64,000 nucleotides of DNA from Hirsutella rhossiliensis (taxonomy: Eukaryota > Ascomycota > Sordariomycetes > Hypocreales > Ophiocordycipitaceae), in NCBI RefSeq assembly GCF_020360975.1, contig NW_025408668.1:3286001-3350000 (forward strand), read 5' to 3'. Below the pieces are notes generated by a model that worked only from the letters and a program-made list of their open reading frames with translations, did no database searches and was not told the DNA's origin. Positions 1 to 11,802 of the stretch are shown piece after piece (within the stretch, counting starts at the first letter, position 1; each line of letters opens with the position of its first letter). A program made the position numbers and the translations under genes.

Positions 1-960
1 GCGGGGACGGCGTCGTTACCCTAAGGGGCGACGTAAGAGCGAATAGCGTAGTAGAGGCGGCGGCGGCGGCGGTAGGAGCGGTGGTAGCGGCGCGGGTAGA
101 AGCGGCGGCAGCGGCAGAGTCGTCGTTAGCCGCGGCTAGTATAGCGTCGACGAACGACTCTATACGCTCCGAGAAGGAGGAGGTAAGAGAGGGAGAAGCG
201 GATATATCTATCGCGGAAGTTAATATAACGGAATACTACCTCCCGCTCTATAAGGCGCGGAACTTATTAGTTAAAGTTATTATTATTATTAAGGCTATTA
301 TTACTACTACTACTACTACTATAAGTATACGTTAATAGAGCGGCCTATATAGCTAAGAATAAACTAACGCCTTAGGTAGAGTAGAACTTACTTATTAATA
401 TTATTACTATAGTTAAAGAAGGGAAAAAAGGAAGGGAAGGGGGAAAGGAGGGATACCGCCTTATATACCCCTTAGTAGAGGATACTACCTAAGGTAGAAG
501 GGACGGGCAACTTAAGGCTTACGTAGGTCTAGACTAGCCGCTAGCTACCTAGGGGCGTATATAATAGGTTACGCCCTTATTTAAACGGCTAGCTAGCTAA
601 TAAGTATAAAGCTAGGTCCTAGCTACCTAGGCTAATAGGCGCGGGGATAATAGGGCTAGTAAGGCCGGCCCTATTAATAGGAAAGGGTAGGGAAGAGCCT
701 ATAGTATAGGCCTAATTATATAGGAGCCGTTAATAGGGTAGCGCTACGCCGCGCTTAAAGGAGGGTATTATATAAGAGTCTTTAACTATTATAGGTAATA
801 GGCTTAGGCCGCGGCCTAAGCTATATAGTTACGTATAAAGGGCCGGATCTTATAAGTATAAGGGCGGGCTAGCCGCGTATAGAAGAGCTCTATATAGCTT
901 ATTAATATTATCCTATAGACGGCACCTATATATACGCCTCTACCTACTCCGTAATACTTA
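1..960 (+). repeat. Dispersed repeat family A, copy 1 (cut by window edge)
   Basis: This segment resembles about 2156-2865, 50540-52235 (same strand) and 53227-54905 (opposite strand). Shared landmarks are a CGG-rich start, an ATT/ACT trinucleotide run near 280-330, a conserved stretch near 340-400 that includes the word aagaataaactaacgcctta, and an end near 'ctactccgtaata'. A short open frame at 81-335 lacks an ATG start and is just RIP-mutated repeat. Class unknown; the GC-rich part could once have coded for a gag-like protein, but I cannot show that. Confidence 0.65.
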
Positions 961-1424
961 CGTGCTTAGGAAGAGAGCCTTACTAGTTATTATCGCGCCC
1001 TTTCTATTAGTATCTTAGGTTAGAAAGTCGCTAAGGAGGAGTTTAATAAGTAAGATCGTACCCTTATAAATATTAGCCCGTTAAAGGGATAAGACCCTTA
1101 GTACTTCTTATCTAACTTACTTCTAAGTATACTTAAAGGCTTTATAAAGACCTTAATTATTTAATAAGGTATCTTTTTTAATTATAGTTAATTTAAATAT
1201 TTATTTTCCCCCCTTTAAAGTAAAGACCGTTAGTTACGCGACTTTAGTAGAGATAAAGAAGTATAAAGTAAAGAAATCTCTAAGACTTATATTAATAACC
1301 TAAGACCCTTAGAGCTATATATAGGACCGATAATTAGATAATTATATAGTTAATTACTTTACTAATCCTTAGCCGCGTACTACGCGTGCTTTAAGTATAT
1401 ACCCTTATCCCTATTAAAATACCT

Positions 1425-2155
1425 AGGAAGTTTACTAGCTATAATACTAAAGTTAGTTTAAATCTAGCTAAGGGCACGATTAATTTTTAGTTAAACTAAT
1501 AAACTATCCTAACCTACTTATTAATTAATTAATTAGCTCTTTTAAAAGCGCTTATTAATATACTAGTAGTCTAGCCCTACTATAAGTAAGCTAGCCTAGA
1601 CCTTACTTACTTAGACTTAGTAATAAATTTATTAGGACCGCCTTTTAACCTTAGTTTAGGCCCCTTAACTAAGAAAATAAAACCTAGGGCTAATACTAGT
1701 AACTTAATAAGTATAGCGTAAAGCTAGTATAATAACTTAACTACTAGCTTAGTTAAAGGCTAGTATTAATAAAAAATTGCCCGCTAAGCTTTATAATAGA
1801 AAAATAAAGTAGAGCCTAAAAAGATATTATTATAAGATAAGGTTAAGGATAATTATATAATTAACTATTAACTAAAAACGCTTATACTACTAATTAATAC
1901 TATATACCTTATATATATAAAGGAGTTACTTTCTAAGGTTACTTTATAATAAGGCTAATATAATTCTAACTAACTAAAATAATACTTATAATAACTAGCG
2001 TAAGATTCTTATATATTATAACCGCGACTTAGTATAAGGGTAAACTAGCTATAAAAAAAGGGAGGGTTTTCCTTTAAGTACTTTAGTTTTTCCCTCTTAT
2101 TTAACGCTAAAGTTCTAGATACCTTTAAATAGGTTACTAGTATAATCTTAATAAT
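1425..2155 (+). repeat. Dispersed repeat family E, copy 1
   Basis: About 730 bases match 48565-49310 in the same orientation. They share 'agctaagggcacgattaat', a stretch ending in 'gggagggttttcct', and a tail near 'aggttactagtataatctt'. Differences are mostly C/T or G/A, as RIP would produce. Size and lack of coding signal suit a solo LTR or a non-autonomous element. Ends were judged by eye; no target duplication was defined. Confidence 0.55.
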
Positions 2156-2865
2156 ATTATTACTACTATTACTACTATTATTATTATAGCTATTCTTATA
2201 AGTACTTATTAATAAAGTAGCTTATATAGCTAAGAACGAACTAACGCCTTAAGTAAAGTAGAACTTACTTATTACTACTACTACTATAGTTAAAAAAGGA
2301 AGAAAAGGAAAGGAAGAAAGAAAAAAAAAGGAAGGAAGAAAGAAGGATACCCTTTTATATACCCCTTAGTAAAGGAGGCTGCCTAAGGCTAAGGGGACGG
2401 GTAACCTAAGGCCTATATAGGTCTAGGCCGGCCGCCGGCTACTTAAGGGCGTATATAATAGGCCGCGCCCTTATTTATATAGCCTACTAGCTAATAGGTA
2501 TAAAGCTAGGTACTAGCTACTTAGGTTAATAAGCACGGGGATAATAAGGCTAGTAAAGCTAGTATAATTAACGGAAAAGGGTAAGGTAAAGCTAATAGTA
2601 TAGGGAGCTTAAAGCTTAATTATATAAAAGCTATTAATAAGGTAGCGCCGCGCCGTGCTAAAAAGAGGGCATTATATAAAAGTCTTTAACTATTATAAGT
2701 TATAAGCTTAGGCTATAGCCTAAGCTATATAGTTATATATAAAGAGCCGGATCCTATATATATATATATAAGCTAGCTATATATAGAAAAGCTCTATATA
2801 GCTTATTAATATTATCTTATAAACGGTACCTATATATATACCTTTACTTACTCTATAATATAAGT
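2156..2865 (+). repeat. Dispersed repeat family A, copy 2 (5'-truncated)
   Basis: It matches the second half of copy 1, starting in the ATT/ACT trinucleotide run and ending near 'cctttacttactctataata'. It abuts repeat E upstream and the LINE remnant downstream. It lacks the CGG-rich start seen in copy 1. Confidence 0.55.
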
Positions 2866-4028
2866 CTAGCCCCTTATAGACCTAGTAATAAAGGTGCCTT
2901 AAGGGTCCCTTATTAGCCCTATTTTATTCTTCTTATATATAAGGGGGATACTAGCGGCTAAGGGGTACTAGCTATCTTATATAGATAACTTTAGTATCTT
3001 TATAACGTTAAACTTAGCTATAAAGAACGTTTAGTAGCTAAAAGTAATAGCTATTAACCTATTCGAATAAGCTATAGACTAAGGGGTTTATTTTAACCCC
3101 TTAAAGATAGAACTTATTTACTTTAGTAGGTAAAAGCAGCTTATTTTAAAGGGTATAATAGTAGGAGGCTTATTTTTAAGGTAAAGCCCTTAGTATAGTA
3201 GCTAAGGGTCTTCTTTATTTCTAGGCTCCTATTTAAATAATATATTAAGAAGAAGGTAGCCTCTATATAAGCTACCTTTAAAGGACTATCTTACTTAACC
3301 TCTATATAAAGAGGCCTATTTTTTAAATCCTCTAAGTAGCTCTACTAAGCTTATATAACCTCTATAGTAAGCTATATAGCCTAGTATTAGTATAGGGGGC
3401 CTAAGACCCTTAAGAGCCTTATAAAGCCTTTTTAAAGGCTCTAAAACTAAGCTCTTTTAAAGGTCTTAGGGGCCTTTAAAAGATCCCTTATTAAGGCTTT
3501 AAAAGCTAAAGCGGCCCTACTACTACTAAAGGTACGATTTAAAAAGGTATGCCTCTCCTACGCCCTTTAAACCCTATACCTCTTACCTAGTTACCTTATA
3601 AAGCAAGCTTATAACCTAGCTATATAAGATAACCTTACTAACTTGGGCTTTAACCTAAGGGCCTTAAGTTATATTAAGCTTTATATATACCTCTTTTGCC
3701 TCCTTAAAAGCTTAGTAGCTATTATAGGACTTAATTATAACTTAGAAAAAAGGAAAGCTAGCTAGGAGCCCTTATAGGCCTTAAAGCCTAAGGCCTTTAT
3801 TATAATAATAAAGGCCCTTAAGCCCTTAGCTAAGAAGTAGTATTAATACCTCTTAGCTAATATAGCTAGCTTAAAAGACTTTAGGTTATAGCCCTTAGCC
3901 TTTTATACTAATAGCTCTAAGGGGTGCCTTAAGGGGTCCCTTATAAAGACTAACGCTTACTCTTTCTATAAAATAAGCCTAGAAAATAGGCCTATTAAGG
4001 CGTACTATAAGAACCTAGGGCCGTCGAT

Positions 4029-4033
4029 TAAAG
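4029..4033. repeat. Target-site duplication TAAAG (left)
   Basis: Five-base direct repeat bordering the solo LTR, paired with 4520-4524. Five bases is the usual target duplication of Ty1/Ty3 integrases. Confidence 0.75.
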
Positions 4034-4519
4034 TATTACGACCACGGTCTAGCGAACTACGGGGACTAGTATATATTACGAGGGCACGTAACGTAGGGAG
4101 CAAGGAATATTAGATAGACCGACGGGCTAATTAAGTTTAAATCGACGGGTTACTCTAGCGCTCTAACGCTCTACGGCTAGGATCGTAGGATCGCTTTAGC
4201 GCCCTAGCGCTCCTAGGCAACGGGATTACCTAGTACTCTCGGCGATCTAGGGAAGCTCTCGAGATATATAAGGAAGGAACGGAATACTCCTTTAAATAGA
4301 TAGCTCGATAGCTTTTAATATATTATAATTATTATAATCTCTATTACGATCTTATCTTTAATTTTAATTACTTAATTACCTAGTTATAATCTATAGTCTA
4401 TAACCTTTAACTTATTACTAATATAATATACTTATTATTACTTAGAATACGCCTTATTATATCTATTAATATAAACCTTTAGATAGGTTTATCTCTTAGG
4501 AATAATACCGGTCGTTATA
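4034..4519 (+). mobile_element. Solo LTR of a Gypsy-type element inside the LINE
   Basis: This 486-bp segment starts 'tattacgaccacgg' (TG to TA by RIP) and ends 'cggtcgttata'. It is flanked by the 5-bp direct repeat TAAAG at 4029-4033 and 4520-4524. It matches, in inverse orientation, the Gypsy LTR at 61159-61608. It interrupts the RNase H domain of the LINE, whose reading resumes right after it. No internal element sequence is present, so it is a recombination-derived solo LTR. Confidence 0.8.
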
Positions 4520-4524
4520 TAAAG
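4520..4524. repeat. Target-site duplication TAAAG (right)
   Basis: Partner of 4029-4033 on the other side of the 486-bp solo LTR. Confidence 0.75.
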
Positions 4525-5540
4525 TAGCTAATATAAAGCTATTTATAATACTAAGGGTCTTAGAGGACCTAGCTAAGAAGCCTTAGCCCTTAAGGCTTAG
4601 CCCCCTTAACCCCCTTATAGATACCTATATCTTTATAGATAGCTAAGCCGCTATAAGGAAGGTTATAGGTTTCTTAGACCTAGCTATATATATTAAAAGG
4701 CTCTTATTTAGATTAGCCTTCTATAATATATAGCTATACTAGTGCCTTAGATACCTAAGGATCTTTAGTAATAAGCTAGCTAACTAGCTAGCTAAAAAAA
4801 GCTTAGGGGCCCCTACTTAAGGGACCTATATAGTCTCTATTAGCTACTTATAAAGAAAGGTCTAGTAAGCTACTAAGGATTATTAGAAAGGCCTTTAAGC
4901 TACTAAGGCGGCTAAAGGCCCTAGGGCTAAGGGCCTAGGTAAGTACTATATATTTATTTAAAAGACCCCCTACTTAGCCCTTAGCCTAGAAAAGGACTTT
5001 ATAGGGAGGCCTAAGCTAACCTTCTTAGTCTTTTACTAGCTCTTTATTAAGGCTAGCTTCCTATTTTCTTTCTTAAAAAGGACTAATAAGGTAGACCGAG
5101 ACGACTACCGCTACGGCTAAGGAAGGTATATAGCTAAGCACCTTATCCTAAGGTGCCTAAACTATAGGAGGGAAAGAGAGGTCCTTTACTAGACCTCTAA
5201 GAGATAGAAGGGGGCCCTTAGCCTACCTATTCTCTATAGCTCTAAGGAAGGAAGGGAAGCCCTTTTAACCTTCTTAGCTAAAATAGAGATAGGGACAGCT
5301 AAGTAGCTCGAAAAGGAGTAACCTAGGGGCCCTAGGGCCCTTAGGGGGGAAAAATACCGCGCGGGAGGGACTAGACTAACCTTTCCTTTATAATTGCCTT
5401 TATAGCCACCCTTTCCCTAATTAGTTATAAGCCCCTAGGCTCTATAGCTAGCTACGACTGCTAATAGGGGCCTAGGCCCCTACTAGCCTCGCCATGGCCC
5501 TAGAGGCTGCATGCGAGTAATGATATAAAAAAAATTCCTC

Positions 5541-6880
5541 GTCGACTCAAACCATAACGTTACTAGGTAAGCTGACACTGGAAGCTGCTATGGAAACATC
5601 ACTGATTTCTCTCGGCATTATTGACTGGGGGTTTGCCGACAAGATGCCCATCCAAATGGCGGCTGGATTCCCTCGATTTCTTCGCCTCCAGCGTCTTTGC
5701 TTCACTCCCAGGCGCTCTTCTCCGCAATGATCGTGAGTCGTATATTGCATCATTTCAGCCCCTCTCCTCACATGTGGAGGATTGGATGGTCCTCGTTCAG
5801 TCCGCCGATGACACTGATTTTCGTCACTGTTTCCTAGAGTCAAGTATCAGCAAGGGCATGCACCAGCGTCTGGCAAAGGAAGGATGGAGGCTTCCGTGTC
5901 GCGATAAATCTGAGGTGGACGTCTAGAAGGTGGGCAGAGACACCCAGGCGGTATAACAGCAGCGAAAATCTTGCTTCCGGGAGCACAGGCGGGTACAAAG
6001 GCAAGGCAGGCGAGATGGAAGTAGTCGTTAGAGGCTATTCGAGTAATGGCGCGATATGCTTTTTATTTGAAGTAAAGCAGATTTTAGAGCCTTTTCTCGT
6101 GTTTCCATTGGTCCTTCTCCGTGGTTTCTTTCACCGTGGTCAGGTTTAGTCAGGCAAAGGCCGTCTGTTTCGAATGGAATTAGAGCGTCACATCAGGTGA
6201 GGAAACTGAACAGATGGAGGGCGCCGGTGGCAGGGCGACGAGGCGTCAATTTTAGCCAAAACACCAGTACTGAGACCACCGTCAGCTAGCGAAGTTATTG
6301 ACACGGCAATCTGCTTTATCTTGCTAAGATGCTTTATCCTCCTGTCATTTCGTCGTCGGTCGAGAGAACCGGGTACGGTACATGTCACGCTCTGACGAAG
6401 GCCCATCAGATCCGTCGCCTGTGGAGCGGATGGTGGTAAAATGCAAGAAGAGTAGTTTATATGTATTTGACAGGCACCGCGATCAATTGAATAGAAGAAA
6501 TTGTTTTAGCCAGTTTGTGGAGGATGGTAGTTATACAATTGTCGTGCAGCGCGGGTCTTAGGCCGGTCTTGCAGGCGGTTGACATGAGAAAGAGGAGAGC
6601 GGCATAGTAAGTACAAACCAGGACCTCGCCTCGTAAAAGTATCCTGTCCGTCTGAGCCCTCGTCTGTCCTCTATAACACATGCGTAACTCCATCATCGAA
6701 TCTGTACTATCCACAGGTTGCAGACGTGAACGACACTATGTTTTCGACACTGCAGTTACTATCAACTCTCACCCAGTATCGGGTGGACGTCGTTGACATT
6801 TTAGCCATCTTTAACTATCGGGTTTCCACCCTCTTCCAAATTTGATTGGAGCCCCTGCTTCTAGGCTCGGAGCCCGGCAG
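5541..6880. other. Intergenic, no supported gene
   Basis: Normal base composition with CpA and TpG present. Only short overlapping frames on both strands (for example 5621-5926 plus, 5547-5843 minus, 6457-6714 minus), none with recognisable motifs or plausible splicing. It probably carries the promoter and 5' leader of the gene starting at 6881, and may hide a small upstream exon. Confidence 0.6.
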
Positions 6881-9698
6881 ATGTCGAGTGGCTCCTCGTG
6901 GCTCTTTCCGCAGCAGGGCTCCGACTCGAGAGTCGACGCGGCCGTATCTGTCACGTGGCACAATTTCCTTCCGCCATCCGCGACCGTGAACCTCGCCGCA
7001 ACCTCATGGCCCTTGAAAATGGAAGCCTGCGAGCGCCCAGAAACCGCTGATGAATATGGACGCCGTTCGGGCTGCTTCCGAGACCATCGTCGACCACCGT
7101 TCCCGTTCACAAACCATGTGTCCTTGATCCGCGATTCTGCCCTCGAGACTGCGTCTGACGGCTTTGTCGAGCAGCCTGATCTAGGACGATGCTCGATTCC
7201 TTGGCCATCAGCTCCTCTCGAGACCTTGGTCGACTCACGCGAGGAGATTCCTCGTCATCCATACAGCTCTCCACTCTTCTCGTCAGGAGAACCATCACTG
7301 CGACCACGTCTAGCACCCGCAAAGGATCTATTCTTGTCCGTTGACGAGTTGGACCTCGGATCAGTACCTGATCTAGACGTGCAACAAGTTTTCAAAGATG
7401 CCTCTGCCAAGCAACATTGCCATTTCTCCACTACCTGGCTTCCTCTGACCCCAGTCGAGCCAGAGCGGGACGAAGGGCTGGCCTTCCCCTTCCAGTCTTC
7501 CAAGCTGCATTCTTTGCTGCACCGAGAACTGGAACTGGAAAGAGTCGCGCCGCCAGAAAAGCCTCAACAGCATGGAGACATTGACGTCAGCAGTCACCGG
7601 AGGGCTGGAGAGAGCCGCTACTCCTCACTTGCTGCAGCATTTCCTGGTTTGGTATGCCCTCACTTGCCAATTGGCAATAAAGTTCCTTCACTGACCCGCG
7701 CAGTTTCGTAGACGCCATGCCGAGGTTGTCACGCCGCCGATATCCCCAGTCTCCGAGCCTGACCTGCCCTTTGTCCCTGGGCTTGAAGCTGCCGTTATCG
7801 ACCTGACTTCCGAGCCATCAACTCCTTCCGTCCGCAACAGTTATGAAGCCGACACCCCTGTGAAAGGTTTCCTCGCTGGCACAGACACTGTTGCGTCATC
7901 TTCGACGGCTATCCCGTCTCCCTCGAGGTTCGACCAAGAAGCGACCTTCAGACACTCGGTGACTCAAGACGTCGCCCTAGATGTGCCTCTTGTTCTTACA
8001 GACTCGGATCCAATCCAAGACATAGACTTGCCTGGTATCGTTCAGGGCACTGCGTCGCTGGACTTCGCAGAGAGTGATGAGTGTTTCGACGGGGGCACGG
8101 TAACAGCTCTCCTGGACGATGAAGGATTTGACCTGACAGGACTCGTCGAGCAAGAACAGCTGAACCCTATTGACTCAATTGCACGAGTTCCTGTTCCAGT
8201 CATGGACTTTCACATCCCACAGCCAAGCTGGATCCACCAAGCTTGGAGTGGCAGGGAACACTTTTCGCGGTTGCAAGCGGACTCGACAATGGCAATCCAA
8301 TTACAGCTACTCCCTAAAGATGTACGACTAGACGGCTCACTCAAGTGGACGCCAGTCTATGGCGGAAACATTGCCGTACTATCAATGGATGAGCTGGACC
8401 CTGTCAAGGGGAGCAGAGAGTTTCTCATTGACGAAAGTTTGCTATTCTCGCCACAGAGTGCAAAATATGCTTCTCTCCCCCAGGCTTTGATGATTCTGGA
8501 TCTCATAGAGGACGTGGATATTGAAGAGCCCTATGTCGACGACTCGGGAACCCATGGACGTCTTCTGGGTCACATCGACGCTGCCAGCGTCCATGCACAC
8601 CTGTCCCAAGACAAAGAAGAGCGCGAGCCATTACCAACGAGTTTAAAAAAGCCTCAAGGTTTTTGTCAATCCTCTCGTTTCAAGAGGGTTGACGATGGCA
8701 ATACTTTATTACCGCTTTCGACGGACTCGAGTGCTACTACCACCCTGTTATCGGGGTTCATGGAGCTGCGTGCTGCCAAGCGGCCTCGATTGGGGTTTTC
8801 TAACGACCTTCCACCAGGCAAAATAACAACAAAGTCCCTTGAGTCCTTATCCTCATCTGTCAATAATCAGCTGCCGGCGCCCCTCGACACTGCGCAAACT
8901 TCGAGGCCGGCTCCAACCCCTCATTATGAGATCCCCGAGAAAAAAGGGCCGTGCATTGTTTCGCTGACTCTGGACCGCCCAGTCCTTCGACACCTGGAGA
9001 AGTCTTGGCCAAGCCATTTGATATTCGACAGAGACTACTCTCAACACGACATACAGCCTTGGCCCTCGGGGACTGGGCTTTCAAGTAAGCTTGTCTTGCC
9101 CGTCAGCTTCGAGGCGGACATCTCCATGTCCCCAAGCACTGGGGTCATTGTAACGACGCTCGTGAAAGCGAAGCAAAAGCCGCTCCCTGGATCAAGCACC
9201 CAGACTCCCCTCCGTGAGCGTGTTCAGCAGACCAGCCGAAAATACCAGTCGCTCATTGTTCTCGTCTCAGAATCCAATCAGGCGGGAGAATTCAGTAGCA
9301 ACCACAGCTCGTCCGACATGGCCGCCTATGCCGACTTTGTCCGTTTCGCCGCCTCTCTGGACGCCGAAGTCGTGACTTGTCTTGTCCCCGGCGCCGACAG
9401 GACACTTTCGGAATGGATCTTGTCCCTGTTGTGTCGTCAGAGCTCACAATCCGCCGCGTTGGGCCACCTCGTGACGTCTGCGGAAACGTCGTGGGATTTA
9501 TTCCTGCGACGAGCTGGTCTGAACGTCTTTGCAGCCCAGGTGCTGTCCGGGACGCTCGTGGATGAGTTCGGCCATGCGGGCCTGGCGCAGTTTCTAGCCA
9601 TGCCGACGCGTACCAAGGTTTCCAAGTATGCACAGCTCGTTGGGGGAGAGCGGGCTCTGGTCAACTGTTGCGAGGTGTTGGATCGAGGTTGGGCTTGA
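6881..9698 (+). CDS. Possible XPF-fold / Zip2 (SHOC1)-like protein, two exons
   Basis: Two exons, 6881-7651 and 7704-9698, give about 920 residues. The 52-nt intron (GTATGC ... CGCAG) is required because its length moves frame 2 exactly into frame 3, and reading is continuous across it. The start is the first in-frame ATG (MSSGSSWLF); the frame is open a little further up but without ATG, so an upstream exon is possible. The first two thirds are low-complexity and acidic. The last ~220 residues look folded: 'EADISMSPSTGVIVTTL' near residue 725, 'YQSLIVLVSE' near 772, 'DLFLRRAGLNVFAAQ' near 860, and a C-terminal 'KYAQLVGGERALVN'. That pattern recalls the inactive XPF nuclease-like domain of meiotic Zip2/SHOC1 proteins (crossover-promoting ZMM group). 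Gene call firm; function is inference from fold-like motifs. Confidence 0.6.
7652..7703 (+). other. Intron (52 nt) of the XPF/Zip2-like gene
   Basis: Donor G|GTATGC, acceptor CGCAG|TTT. Unspliced, the first reading frame meets TAG at 7709-7711. Confidence 0.8.
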
Positions 9699-9984
9699 TT
9701 CAAGTGGCATGAGACTTGTGGTAAGCCAGTGCAGGATCTTGGGAGTATCCGTATTATTCAAGCCGCCCATTTCAAAGATTATATATGACATGTTCCACAT
9801 ATATTTGCCGTCATATTTACACTAGCAGGCCTGGTTCCTGCGTCTGCTTAGGCCTTATCCAGAGACGCCTGTATCAAGACAATCACGTCGCAAGCAGCGA
9901 GGCGCCCGGTCTAAATTTCTTGACGATGGCAACCACACCCACACGCTAGTTCAAGTACTGCTCAAAACCGTACCTTGGCCGAGC

Positions 9985-11175
9985 TCAGCAGATCTCCCAC
10001 AGAGGCTGGGGCAGCTTTATGAGGGGTGGAGCCGCTCGTTGATGGGCTTGTCTGAGTCCGACGTATACAACTCGACAAGCGGGGTTGGCGAGAGTAACTG
10101 AGCGAGAGGCGAGGCCGTAGTAGTCGGAAATGGAATGGGCAAGCCAGCGCCTGCATCACCTCGTCAGCGCACCTTGTTTGCACCGCAAACTCGGACAGAG
10201 AATCGCACTTGAAGGCGGCGCTCTCGCCCTCGCCAAAGGAGTCAAAGACGACGCCCGAATCGACTGTCTCCTGCTCAATCTCGCGCCTGGCTCTTTTGTA
10301 GCCGGCCTGCCGCCTTTCATTGAGTTCCCTCATGGCGCCGCTCCGGCCCACAAAGACAATTTCCTCGTCCTCGGAATCCATCTCGTCGGCGGCGCTGTCA
10401 TCTGCCAACTCCGCCGGGGGCCTTGAGCTGGTCTGCTCGCCGACGAGGTACTGGCGCACCGGCTCCTCGAGGGCGCGGACCCAGCTCCGGATGGTCGGGC
10501 TGCGCCTGGCCAACTCGCGGAGGTCGCGGGGCACTTCGCCGACGCCAAGTCCCGTGGCGCTACCGGCCTTGCGCTGCTGCCTCTTGCGCGTAGCCTGCAG
10601 CGCCGCGGCCTTGTCCTCGACGCGTTGCCGGATGCCGCGGTCCCAGAACTGGGCGAGCTGATACGGAGTGTGGTGGATCGGGTGAGTAGGCCTGACCTCC
10701 CAGTCGGACGGAAGGGGGGGTTGGACGTTGGGGACGCCAACGAGGTGGTCTACCAGTGACTCAGGGAGTCGCGCTGTTAGAAATCGAGGCAGCCGCTCAT
10801 TGCAGCAGTGTCCTGAGCCGGTTGCGTACCGTTTTCCCAACGTCGGCGCTGCCGACTGCCTTCGCTGCCTTTCAGGACAGATTCGCGCCTGCGCTGGCTG
10901 TCACGCCGAGAAGGCGGCCGACGAGGCGACTCGTGACCATCCGCATCGGGAAGCGTTACGGTTGGCTTCTCCCGCTTCGGGGACGGGTGTTGGTCGATGG
11001 GGATAGCCAGGGGAGTACCTGTGCCTCGGGCCACGGGAGAGACGCTGAGCGATTGAAGTGCCGAGACGGTCCAAGCATCAACATCAAAGGGACCCTGAGT
11101 CGGCGGAGCTTGTGCGGCGGGAGTCTGGCCGGAGGTGAGCTCCTCGGGTGGAGGAACGGCGTTGTAGATGGCCAT
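9985..11175 (-). CDS. R3H-domain protein with R3H-associated N-terminal domain, three exons
   Basis: Exons (minus strand) 11175-10830, 10749-10209 and 10150-9985 encode 350 residues. It starts 'MAIYNAVPPPEEL', the usual opening of this fungal family. The N-terminal R3H-associated region includes 'SVSPVARGTGTPL', an arginine-rich 'RRRDSQRRRESVLKGSEGS' stretch and 'VPNVQPPLPSDWEVRP'. An acidic segment (DEMDSEDEEIVFVG) follows. The C-terminal R3H fold reads 'KRWLAHSISDYYGLASRSVT' then 'PACRVVYVG', ending 'LPQPLWEIC'. Introns are 10829-10750 (80 nt, CTAAC branch) and 10208-10151 (58 nt, GTGCGA donor); without both, the conserved motifs fall in different frames. R3H domains bind single-stranded nucleic acid, so a role in RNA handling is likely. 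It converges on the upstream gene with a 286-nt gap. Confidence 0.88.
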
Positions 11176-11802
11176 GAGGGCTGAGAGAGGAGCAGGCGGA
11201 CGGATGACAGGGAACAAGGTGGCCGAGGGATGAATTGACCTGACCCGAAGCTTCGTTGGGCAGTGTAGGTCGGCGGCCCCGGCTGAGCAGGGCTAAATGG
11301 CGTGCGAGAGAAGCGGGATGGGGCGAGCTGGAGAGGATGGAGTCGGCGATTGAGGGTTCAAGAGACGCCATGACGATAACGGGGTGAATCATAGTGGTGA
11401 CTCAGTGGGGAGTCAGCCGGCCACCAATCAGCGAGCCAGCGCAAGCCCTGGCGGGTCTATCGCGTTTGTCACCTACGATTAAGCGACATTCCAGGGAGTT
11501 TCACCCTTCATAGTTGTAACGACCAGTCATTGGCAACAGACCCTCCATGGCCTTGGATTTGCAAGCCATCACTGTTGCCTGCAATCTACGAAATCTAACC
11601 GAAGATAGATACACCTGAAATGGCTGCCCACTGCGCAACAATGGTGCCAGGCCCACGCGGCAAAAGTCATCAGACAGGGACCCCGGACGCGGCGTGCAAA
11701 CACCATGCTGAGCAATCGCCGCGTCGCCGGTACGTCGCCCAGAGTCATCTCCTGACCCGGCAGCAGCATGCTCATCAGCCAGCCATGTTTCCCCGGTGCC
11801 CC
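11176..11802. other. Intergenic, R3H gene promoter and lipase 3' region
   Basis: 627 bases between two minus-strand genes, with no convincing gene. An alternative upstream in-frame ATG for the R3H gene exists at 11217, but the family start motif favours 11175. Confidence 0.6.

Larger units (their letters stand above)
1..5530. repeat. Left RIP-saturated repeat block
   Basis: This is a TA-rich block in which CpA and TpG are nearly absent: I count about four in the first 600 bases, where dozens would be expected. TpA is very common (ctag, ctta, tata), while CpG, CpC and CpT survive, including GCG/CGG runs. That is the mark of repeat-induced point mutation, which turns CpA into TpA on both strands. 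The block holds repeat families A and E, a LINE remnant and a solo LTR, listed separately. No intact gene is present. Normal composition resumes at about 5.50 kb. Confidence 0.9.
2870..5534 (+). mobile_element. Tad1-like LINE remnant, RIP-degraded, split by solo LTR
   Basis: Plus-strand translation, ignoring RIP-type stops, gives a non-LTR reverse transcriptase. Near 2890-2940 there is a 'GSLISPILFFLYI' motif (usual form GxPQGSPLSPLLF), followed near 2985 by a YADD-like site now reading YIDN. An RNase H domain begins near 3895 with 'FYTNSSKG' (YTDGSKG in intact elements) and resumes after the solo LTR with 'YIFIDS' and 'LANQLAKK' near 4630-4800. A 'TKHLILRCLNYRRERE' motif near 5135-5185 is typical of the C-terminus of fungal Tad1-type elements. 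An A8 run at 5527-5534 may be its 3' tail. Many TAG/TAA stops make it non-functional. Confidence 0.75.

Noticed and set aside
81..335. 84-codon frame in the left repeat block
   Set aside because: No ATG start, Ala/Glu runs and an Ile/Thr tail from a trinucleotide repeat; part of repeat family A.
5621..5926. 101-codon frame just inside the left island border
   Set aside because: No motif, no intron signals giving an extension, and an antisense frame of equal length.
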